DNA of 37,119 nucleotides from Nemertoderma westbladi (taxonomy: Eukaryota > Xenacoelomorpha > Nemertodermatida > Nemertodermatidae). Positions 11,901 through 23,900 of this stretch are shown one piece after another (positions within the stretch are counted from its first letter, which is position 1; each line of letters opens with the position of its first letter). The stretch spans positions 1 to 37,119 of the forward strand of contig JAUCBJ010004615.1 in assembly GCA_032718475.1 (NCBI GenBank). The letters are read 5' to 3'. The position numbers and the translations under genes are program-made. Below the pieces are notes generated by a model. It saw only the letters and a list, made by a program, of their open reading frames with translations. It was not told the DNA's origin and ran no database searches.

Positions 11901-14900
11901 CTATTTATTCACAATAAATATCACTTTGGTATGAGAGAGAATAGGGAAGAGACCTATAGACTAGACAGACATATCTTCCTCATAAACTTAGTCAAATAAT
12001 ATTTTGATTTTTTTTTTGACTTTTTGAATCAAACTAATCTTCTAGAAATCGTTTTCAGAATAATGTACATAATTGTAGCAATCGGCAATGTCGCCTAAGT
12101 AGGATATAATTGGTGACCTCCACAATGGAAGTCTGACTCTCTAACCACTCCATTAGCAGCTCAGATAACTGGTAGGCATGGAAACACTACTGTACATGAT
12201 GCCTTGTATTTCTGCAATTTCAAACTGTCCATACGAAACCACTAATTTACACAAAAATGCCAATAAGATTTTCGAGTTAGGTTGCAGTAAATACATGTTT
12301 GCTGTAAACAATGGCATACTTTAGTTGAAGCATTTATTGTTTGAAGCATTATTTACTATTTGCATGTGTTATTTCCATTGAAAACAAATTTATTATTTTT
12401 TTGTTATTATTGGAAAGTAGTATTAACCTTTTTATTATTGGATAGTAGTATTAACCTGATAGACTGACGGCCTCAAGGGACCGCTATTCTTAATGAATCC
12501 AAACACTAAACATGGTATAGGCCACCTTATTCCTATGACATGACTGCTTGAGTATGTCCAACCAATTCTTGAAAAGGTCAAGGCCATTCATTACAAATGT
12601 CCCACCTCCTTCCACCATCATATTCATCCCACCCACCCGCGAATTACTAGAACCAATCCATCCCGAGCACACTTCCACTGTGAAGTCTGTGCTGTCTGGA
12701 ACCATACAATGGAGACCAGGCTTGAGAACAGCATGTCCACTTTGGCTTCAGCCACGCGCCTTGTCTACCCGTGGCACAACGCCACAACTAGCCACACTGT
12801 CGATGCATCTGACATGGCAGGCAGTGGTGTCCTTGAGCAATTCCTCAATAGGCCTGGCAACCCGTTGCATCTTTGTCCCATAAACTACGATCCACTGAAT
12901 CCTGATACAGAAATTTTGATCACAAACTCCTTTCTTTGTATCTCGGTATTCGGCACTTCCAATACTTCTTTGAAGGGTGTGACTTCAACATTTACACTGA
13001 CCACAAACCCCTAACCTTCATTCTCCAAAGTGTCTCCAAGCACCCCACCAAACAATGCAAATTCCACGTTTCCCTGAAACACCTAACACAGATGTCAACA
13101 CTCACACATCTAACACAGAAATCACTCCTAAACAATGATAATGTTATCAATTCAATCCATGAACTTCCCCACCCCTCCATCTGGTTCACATGTCGACTCA
13201 TTGATTTGGTATTCTCCTCTTCGGTACTGATAATATTGAAATGAAGCGACAGGCGTTAGTCAATGGGGTGATCATTATTAAGTGGTTTGTGGATATAGGG
13301 GCAAGAAGGTATATCGCTGAAAATGAAATACTCGGTGTTAGTTGAATAACGTTTCAGCCTTCCAGCCTACTTCAGACTCTTCAATAATCTATACAAACAA
13401 ATCAATGTATCAAGCAATTATACCAACGATTACATGTACCAGTATATATTATGTTATATCAGGCAAACTGGTAACATAAAGTTGAGTTTACTATCAGACT
13501 ATATAAATATCAATTACACAATATATTTTTACAGCACAACCTAGTGGTGCAGAATTATTTTCACAAAATTTTGCCTGATACTTATGTTGCCCCATCTTTG
13601 ATCTATCATATATAAAAACTTTTATATGATCTAAGATTTAAATTAACGATTAAAGATTTAATTTAATTAATTTAATTAAATTACAGATTTGTCAGATAAT
13701 AAAAAAAAATAATTGATAAGTGCTGAATGATGATCAAGCAATTACTTCGAAATTATAACGAAATTCATTAAAATACTCCTAAATCTAAAAGAGATGATGA
13801 AAGTACAGTACATGTCACTGCAGGAGATAATGCAGTGCAGGTAATGTGGACCATATCTTCCAAAAAATAATAATCCTGTCCCATTTACATGCAGGTTTAT
13901 GATGGATCGTCCACCAATGATAATCAACATGTTGTCTGGTCCAATGGAGTTAAAAAACGAAATATGGGGAGTGGTGGATTGTATAGGACATTGAGTGGCA
14001 ATGAAGTTACATTATTATTTCAAAATGGTCATGTTGGCGGCGGAAACTGGCAGATAAACTACACTCGTAAGTTGGGAATCATATTATATGATGAAGAACT
14101 GCCATAGTATGTATTAGTCTGCCATCAGGCTGACGATAAAATCTCTGATGTATTTTTGTTATTTATAGAGCAGCTTATAATTGCACCCGATAAATTTTAA
14201 TTAGTTAAACTTATCGTAAAAAGATTAGTGCTATGTGTATATCAGGGGTAACTAAGACAATCAATCCTCTATGCAATGTATTATGTAATCAATTATTTTT
14301 AATGAGGCAGGAAAACTATAATGATAGACAACCTGTACAGTACAAGGAATGGTGATGAATATAATCGTATGAGACATACATGTATGTATAATGTATATTA
14401 TATGTATGTATATATAAAAAGTCAATGAGTCAAAGGTCAATGATTTTATACTCTATGTACATAAATATATATATGGTTTGGTCAGGTCAGGCAGATGTAT
14501 ATGGATTCCCTTCATGTAGTTTCACTTCATATGGTAATCAATCATATTCAACTCAGTTTCAAAACATGTACAATAAAGCTAATTATAATTAGTATAATAA
14601 CACAAGTAGATAGATACCATATAATGCGTCTCTCAACAACACCATGAGCTTCGGCATAGATATTAACAAAATTAAATAATATATTGAACAATTATGTGCT
14701 AGTAAAGTAAGTATTGAAGATTATTTGTAATTTCCTTTACAATTTTAGCCCACACATGTTCGTTCAGTATAGTTCAGTTCAGTATAGTCAGTATAGTTCA
14801 GTTCAGTATAGTCAGTATAGTTCAGTTCAGTATAGTCAGTATAGTTCAGTTCAGTATAGTCAGTATAGTTCAGTTCAGTATAGTCAGTATAGTTCAGTTC

Positions 14901-17900
14901 AGTATAGTCAGTATAGTTCAGTTCAGTATAGTCAGTATAGTTCAGTTCAGTATAGTCAGTATAGTCAGTTCAGTATAGTCAGTATAGTTCAGTTCAGTAT
15001 AGTCAGTATAGTTCAGTTCAGTATAGTCAGTATAGTTCAGTTCAGTATAGTCAGTATAGTTCAGTTCAGTATAGTCAGTATAGTTCAGTTCAGTATAGTC
15101 AGTATAGTTCAGTTCAGTATAGTCAGTATAGTTCAGTTCAGTATAGTCAGTATAGTTCAGTTCAGTATAGTCAGTATAGTTCAGTTCAGTATAGTCAGTA
15201 TAGTTCAGTTCAGTATAGTCAGTATAGTTCAGTTCAGTATAGTCAGTATAGTTCAGTTCAGTATAGTCAGTATAGTTCAGTTCAGTATAGTCAGTATAGT
15301 TCAGTTCATTATAGATAAATTGTATTTTTGATAGATTTCTATAGGTTTTATACAGACTATGTGCATCCATTTTCCACACTTAAACTATGTAATGTAAACT
15401 TATTTAATTCAACAGCGTGTAACAATGCCGATTTCACTACAAAATCAGGAGTTATCGTTTCCCCAAACTCACCAAATCCATATTATAACAACAGTGATTG
15501 CCAATACCGAATAATGGGACTAGCAGGAAGAATTCGAGTCACTCCAACAATGTTTGATACGGGAACAGGAGATAAGTTAATTGTTAGTAAATACTTGTGA
15601 GTTATAATGATACTAAGTAAATACTACTTTAAGAATTATTGCTTGCATTATTAAGAATCACACATTTCTTTGGCAAAATCCTTTAAAATCCTCTAATGTG
15701 TGCACTGACTCCTTCCACACGAAACCATCAGCCAAAGGCTGATTCATCTACAACTATAAATATGAATAACTAGTTTCGGTTAGGATTAGTAGGCCAAACC
15801 AGGCCATTGTATATGCGGGTCCGTGTTCTGAAGTGGAGTACCACTACAACTTCATCAAATTTTGAAAATCCATGCAATGGATCAATTGGTTGTATCATTT
15901 TCCTTCTTGTGTTATATGGCTTGTGGAGGTTCTGAATCCGATGGAATCAGACATCTCAATCTCCATTTTTCAAAATATTCGAAATTTCAAAATTTACGCC
16001 AAAATAAGGCGACCTGCAATGAGCTACAACAATTGAAATGTATTCCATTAGAATCTGCACCACAGTCGCTTAAGAAAATTTAATATTTTAGGTTCAAACT
16101 GAAAAGTCATGATTATTTATTTTTCATAATAATGCCAAACTACCTTACTTTTAGTATGGGGTCAATATGACCACACCCTTCACTGGTATTTATGCTACAT
16201 TTTACAGCCCAGTATTAATACAGTTAATACATGGTCTAGATATTATGTACTAATATCCAAGTCAACAAGTACAATAATACTTACTACACAAATTCGTACA
16301 ATTGAAAGATAAAATTTTTTTATTTTATATCTATTTGCAGATTTATGATGGACCCGACTCGTCATACCCGATCCTAGCAACTTGGGAAGGATCAGGTGTA
16401 TCAACCCCGGTTGAGTCCAGTTCTGGTGATCTAACTCTGGTATTTCAGGCGGGTCAGAATGAAAACGATAACTCTGGTTTCTCCCTTGACTATAAATGTA
16501 TGTATTTGATTTTTTTGTAAACAGATTCTTGACCAGGTATCATAATGACAATGAGTTTGGTGTTTTTAGAGACCAAAAAATAATTTAATTTGAATAATCA
16601 GTATATTTCAGGCAACCGCCATTTATGAACTGAATCCAATGCTATGTGCATTCGTGCAAAAGAGCTAATTACCCCCACCCCCAAATTCTGGATTCAGGTG
16701 GTGTATTAATACGTTTTCGCCAATCTTCCTATCAGGCCAATCCTTGCACCACAGAGTACATTGATAGTAAATGGTGGTTATGTTCCAATGTAATATAGTG
16801 CATATCCTAATAGGCTTGTGTGTTTCACCTGTGTGGGTGTATTTGCATGTGTTACAAGTGATTTGATAGATTACATTCTTTTTTGTGCAGTTGTATACGC
16901 CATTGGAACATGTGTAGCAGTTTGTATTCGGTAGAATTGCACCGCCACAACTCCCTATCACCCATGACATTTGCTAGATCATCCGCATCTTTAAGGCCAG
17001 TGTCCTTTAAGATGCGTCTCAAGAATGTCATGGGCTGTCCACCATGCTTATTCACTCCATGAGGCTGCCAAAGTACAAGATTATGCACTGGCTGGTCCTC
17101 ATGGCGAAAGCAATGTCCTGCAAAGCGGAGGCGATTATATTATAGGGGATTAAGGCAGTATCTATTTTTATTTCATCTAATGTTTCCATGAGCGTTGTTC
17201 CAACGTCTTTCCAAGCGACAAACATGTTAGGGTAAACGTAGTAGTGCCTGATGTGGGAGGGATTCTGGTGAAGTCTGATGTGTGGGTGAGAGGTGGGTGA
17301 GGAGGGTAGGCCTAAAACTAATTTGCTGTAGTAACATACATGCGAACAAGCAACAAAGAGAGAAATAATGTAATTAAAGAACATAATAGCTAAGGTGGGG
17401 ATGATTATAATATAACAAATGTGATTTAAGGTCTACAACCACTGACAGGGGTATCAAAAAAGAACGGGTATTATTGCAGCGAACTTTCTGCCTCACCTAG
17501 AGGCCTTCCTCAGGCTTTATTAAACAGTTCACAGTAATAATAAGTACCGCAATACAGGTACCGGTACCGCCATAACAGTGACACAGGCGCCTTGCGCAAC
17601 AAAAGACATACTGAAACTCTTCACCACCAGATTTTTTTGGTTAAACGATAAGAATGAGTAATGGAAGCACAATAATAAAAGTGTAAGGTACAAAACAAAA
17701 ATTAGACAAGAATAAGGTAAAGAAAAAATAAGGATAAAGACAGATATAACACCAAAAAAGAAAAACACTTGCAGAAAGCCCGCTGTAATGTAATAATACC
17801 ATTTCTTTTTTTGTTACCTCTATAATTGTGGTTGTATCGTTTAATTTATTGTTTCGGATGCATTATTTCTCACTTCCCTTTTAAGCCCTGGTTCATTAGT

Positions 17901-20900
17901 GCATTATGGTTCTCCTGATCGCATGTCAGGTGGAATCACCTGAAGGAGGAATCCTCCCATGTGGGGAAGAGTCTCAAGGAGTTGAATTCATGTTTTCACT
18001 TCAAAGAAAATCAGTGATATTTTCATTGGTTACTCTGGGATCTAAGCGCCCAATATGAATGTGAGCTTTCTGCTGTCTTCCCAATTGAGCACCTTGAGAC
18101 TTGGCGACCTGCAGCAGCACACCTATTCATGTCCCATGCGATGAAGTTGTTATTCCACCTCGCAGAATATGGTTGTTACCTGAATAGTTGCTACTTCGTA
18201 TGTCCCATTTGTGTAACTCGGTGGTACCAGTTTCTGTTGCGCATGCATTTCCTTGCCCAATCAGATTTTGGCACTTTGGGTGTCTCATTGGTTCCCCCAA
18301 GCTTGACACTAAAACAAAGCCGCCTCCGCTTTGTAGGACATTGCTTTCGCCGTGAGGACCAGCCAGTGCGTAATCTTGTGCTTTGGAAGCCTCATGGAGT
18401 GAATAAGCATGGTGGACAGCCCATGACTTTCGTGAGACGCATCTTAAAGGACACTGACCTTGAAGATGTGGATAATCATGCGAAAGTCATGAGGGTTAGT
18501 GAGTTGTGGTGGTGCAACCTTGTTGATAAACCGGCATAGCATTCTTAATGCAAGCTGCATTGGGCTTGCCAATTGTGGATTGCATGGTTTTGACAAAATG
18601 TTTTTGATAAGCTGGCATAGCATCTCAATTTGCAGTTTCAATACAGCAGGCCGAGTATAGTAGTAGTATGAATGTTGTTCTCATTGTCATTGTTGAATGC
18701 TAATCAGTCAGTCAATCAGTCAGTCAGCTAATCAGTCAGTCAATCAGTCAGTCAGCTAATCAGTCAGTCAATCTTTGATGAAATGAAACCAAACTAGGTA
18801 TACATAAGTCTATAAAAAGTTTAGAAACACAGACAGACTTCTATAGTTCATATGTCCATCATTAGGAGGCGAATGACAACATCCACTAATTGTACCTCTA
18901 AGCAAAGGCTTATCTGGACTTACATGGTGCGTGAAGGCCCTACAAATGTTTTCTTCGGTGTACGGAGAATTCCGACATGGACAATTCCGACCTGGACAAT
19001 TCCGACAAGGACAATTCCGACACGGACAATTCCAACCTGGACAATTCCGACCCGGACAATTCCAACCCATTCAGAGAACGAATGAAATTTTCATGGGTCG
19101 GATTGTCCGGATCCAGCATTGGACAATTCTGACCCAAATAATTTAAAAATTATAATACTTATAAATAATAATTTTATTCAACATTACATTGTGTTATTAT
19201 TAAACATAAGATTACTGTGTCCATGGATATTCTTCGTTCGAGACACATTTACTATGTAATTTTATAGATGTATAATTTCGAATTGAGTGTATTCGGTACT
19301 AGTGTGTTTTGGGCACAACTCTACCAAATTTTTATAATACTAGTTAGTTTTTGCTAATTATTTTAAATGTTATAAAAAATAAGCTACATGTATCAATTAT
19401 TAAGAAAAATATTAGTGTTGAAGAACATATATTTTTGTTATTGTTTACTGGTAATTTCTATTAATTATTTTTATTTATTTGGATCCGGACAATTCCGACC
19501 CGGACAATTCCGACCGATGCAAATTTAATAATATCTTTGAATGGATCAGAATTGTCCAGGTCGGAATTGTCCGGGTCGGAATTGTCCTAACTTCGTTTCT
19601 TCTCTGTCGGATTTAGTACATATATTTCGGTTGTTTGTAGGAGGTGGTGTTGGGGGTACTGAATTAAATAGATATTCTAACTATTTATTATAATTCTAAG
19701 TTTGAATACGTATCTCTATCTAACCAATATAATTAAAAGTATTTCTTCTAATAACATGTATAATTAATTATGTACATTTTACAGTGTTTGAGGAAATGGT
19801 GTTCAAAATTGTAGCTGGATCAGGGGAGGCAAACAGTCATGGAATATGGCTTGGAAGTGGAACATTGGGCACTATTAATGATGCAAACCTCAATACTTTC
19901 GGGAATTATAAGTCGCCTAACGCAAACGAACCATGGACAGAAGTTAATAAGGTTAGTTTGATGTTCGACGTAAAGAATAAATTAATACGGTATGCGCAGG
20001 AACAAGTATGAACCACACAGTAGTATATGTCTAAATTATTACAGCAAAATATATTTTTAAACATCACTCCAATAATGACTCCAATTATATCTTCAATATC
20101 AAGATTGCTGATATTGTCATAAACATCATGCTAATAAACCTGTAAAAGTCTTTTCTGGAAGTTTGGTCAGAGCAAAACTTATCCATGATAGAGATGAGTG
20201 TGCCCATAAAAAAAGGTCGGAATAATATTATACAGCGACCAATAAGTTTGCAATATGCACTTGAACTCCAATCATAAAAGGCAGTGGGATTAACATTATA
20301 AAAATCACAGGGGAAAGTAGAGAGGTTTGTATGTTTTTGTATAATAACAAATATGTTAACAAAAGTGCTACATGAATTCACAATATGTCGATGTATTTAT
20401 TTTGTATCTTTTAGTTTCGGATTCATTTAATATATTACTTATTATTCAGAAACAACAAACAAACAACCCAATTAAGGGTATTGTTGAAAATTGCAATATT
20501 AACACTTCACCAGAAATAGCTGTACACCATTTACAAAATTGATAATAATGCATAATCAACTCATTTTGGAAACTCTTATAAAAAAAAATATATATAGGCT
20601 CATTCCATGAAAAGGTCAACCTCCCCACTAATTTATAAAAATGAGATGTAGCTTTGAATTTATACTTATTTTAGGTCAAAATATATCGTACTTCATGAAT
20701 TCAGTGCTAAAAATTGTATCAACACAGGTGGTTTATCAAAAATAGTCGAATTACAAATTATGCACCTGCTCTGCACAAAATGTGAATAAAAGTGTGCAAA
20801 AGTTTCGTTTCCTGTAGGCACTTCCTATGACCAATAAATTAACATTTCTGAGCATGTACCAAATCAAAAACAAACCCATTTTCGAATTTTTTTGGTTTTA

Positions 20901-23900
20901 TTTAATTTCACCAGTGTTTCGTTCCTCTGTAATGAAATCGATAAAGTTAATCTTGTGATGTCCCATACTTTACCTAAAATAGTGAAATTTTTAGTTTATT
21001 CACAGAGATGTAACTCAGCCTAATCACCCAGTGGAATGCAAAGCACGTTTGTGTTGCGTCATCGTAAAAAACAATTAGTTTCATCTTCACTCCCTCAGAA
21101 ATATCATGGCGGCCAATTGAAAATTGTCCCATACTTTACCATCAAAATGGCGATTATATTAGTGCACTGTATTAATGTAAAATGTGAAGCCATGAGTGTT
21201 ATAATACTCTAAGGTCATAGTCGGCCGTAAGAATAGGAGTCTATATTTGAACTGAGAATCATTCCTCAGTCAAGAAATCCTTGGGTTTATGCATGTAAAG
21301 TCCCATACTTTACCAAAAAATAGTGAAATTTTTAATTTATACACAGAGAAGTAGTCTAACTCAGCCAAATCACCCAGTGGAATGCAAAGCACGTTTGTGT
21401 TGCGTCATCTTAAGAAACAATTACCTGTAGTTTCATAATCTACTCCCTCAGAAACATCATAACGGCCAATTGAAAATTGTCCCATACTTTACCATTATAA
21501 TGGCGATTACATTAGTGCACTGTATTAATGTAATATATGAAACCTGGAGGGCAGGAGTGTTATAATGCTTTAGGGTGATAGTAGGGGGAAGCATAGAAGT
21601 ATGTATTTGAACTAAGAATCATTCCTCAGTTAACTAATCTTTGAGTTTATGCATGTAAAGTCCCGTACTTTACAACAAATTTCAAAAAATTTAGTTTTTT
21701 AGCAGATAAGAAGATCGGTAAGTACAGTAATTGATACATTTTCAGAAAAATGGAAAGAAATTCTAAACTTTTTACAGACTACATACCAAGTTTGGTTATA
21801 TTTCATCAATGATTGGCGGACTTATTTCGGTTTTTATCAAAATTTTGAAACTATCGGTACCAACAGACAGACTGTCTGATATGTGACCTTTGATTCCTTA
21901 AACTTCAGATTCTTTCCAAACTTTTGACAGACTTCATACGTACCAGGTTTGGTTTAATTTCATCTAAAAATGACCGAGATATACAGTATTAGCGATCAAA
22001 AATTAGACAGATGACATACAACTCCTAAGGGCACCCATATGCTAAGACTTCGGGTCAATTTGTGGGCCGCCCCACATTTTGTATCCATATCTTGGTTGGA
22101 AATACTTAGTTGCACTTTATTATCACTAATTATCCAGAAATTACTGTTAGGTTAAGTGTAAGAGACCATTTTGACCATAAAATTCGTACAGGTCCCGTAC
22201 TTTACTTAGCAATGTCCCATACTTTACCACACAAACCACACTGTAAAAAATTAGCAATGCAGCAATTCGTCTTATATTTATATTTTTATTTAAGCTAAAT
22301 AATACAGCTTTATCCTAAACATCAACTCAACACCGTACCCGCGCACAATTCGCTAAACTTTAGAATTGAAATCATAAATTAAAAAATACCATTTCGTACG
22401 AATCCGTACTTTACCTTAATTGGACAAGCTGGCGTTTTCTCAAAAGTGACTAAGTCCCGCCATAAGCTTCGCGAAATCAAAGCTGATATTCGAAAGTTTA
22501 ATCCAAGCACAATTTTGAGCACATATGTGCTGTGGATAACATTGTACAGGCAATCAAAGTTCAAAATTGTGTACGAATGTCCCGTACTTTACTTTGGAAT
22601 GAGCCTATATAGTATATGAACCAGCGCCATTTTAGCGTTACAGGAAATTTAACCAATACCAAATCAAATCAGTTACTAGAGAGGTTGTGGCACTTACACC
22701 ATCAGTTACTAGAGAGGTTGTGGCACTTACACCATCAGTTACTAGAGAGGTTGTGGCACTTACACCATTTATTAATCACGATCTTAGTTTACCTATAATC
22801 GCAAATATTTTGCAAATAATTTTCTTGCCATTCTCGGGCTTTCAACACGAAAAAAGTAGCAAGATTTTTTACTATGAGAGAGGCTGTAGAAGAAAATAGC
22901 TGATTAAAAGAATAGCTATTTGGGTGTTCAATAAATCTCTGTTGTAAAAATTCATACCGTAACTGTCTGTATCGTGGACAAATTAGAGTAAAGTGGAACT
23001 CCTCTTCCACAACATTCATATCACACACGGAACATAGTCGTTGGGTGGCATCCACACCATACCACCAACCAGTTTCAACAAACAGTCTATGAGAGGATCA
23101 CCAAAACTTAGATAGAGCTACTTGTAGTTTCGGACTGCTATTAAGGACCTTTTTTTCACCTGGAATTTTCCGTTCCAAATTCTGTCATAGTATACCATTT
23201 ACCTTTTGTACACGAATCCGGTTGTTGAATTATCCATTTCTATTCATAATAGGGAAATTTGATGCGCATTGAATTTAAGAACCACCTTAATGGCCCTTTA
23301 ATTATAAACTGAACGGTAAACGGTAACCATGGCTACCGTTTTATCTGTGTTAGGCTTCATAATGAACAGTTAACTACAATGTCAGCTTACTGATGTAGGT
23401 TCTATTTGCACAGTGCGATTCCTCGCGCTGTGATTGGTTAAATGCTTAAATTGGATTCATTATTGGTTTACCAGTATTTAAGGCTGAGTTTATATAACAT
23501 AATTGTTGTGGATGACTTCCGCAACACTTAATAAAGGAGCCCGGATTACACCCGGAAATGTGTATACCTTTCGTAGATTAATGAACATTTCAATATGGAC
23601 TGTCCTACCTAAATTAGTAGCTAGGGTGTTTAATTATTCATTGTGGCCGTGATGGTTCATGGTTAATATACACTACCCTTTCATTGTAGCAGCGAGTGGT
23701 TAAAGATGGCCAAGTACGGTAGGGTTGAGCACAGTGGCAACATATGATGGTATTGACAGATGGGAGGCCATGGGGAGGTAAATTGGGGACATACAAGGTA
23801 TCAGATAACATTTCAAGGCTTATCTTATACCTGAACCGCTAGCTGAATGGTTAGAGCGTCAGACTTCCAACCAGTTCGATCCCACCTTTTTTTTGCAAAA

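Noticed and set aside
14714-15379. Long open frames (YSQYSSVQ and LNYTDYTE repeats) on both strands
   Set aside because: They are by-products of a 24-bp tandem repeat; any stop-free frame stays open.
18852-19146. Repetitive short frames (NCPGRNCPGW and similar) in the 15-bp arrays
   Set aside because: These are artefacts of the 15-bp subrepeats in the foldback element.
23838-23894. Functional tRNA-Gly gene
   Set aside because: The 3' half of the anticodon arm, the variable loop and part of the T-arm are missing, so no cloverleaf can form.
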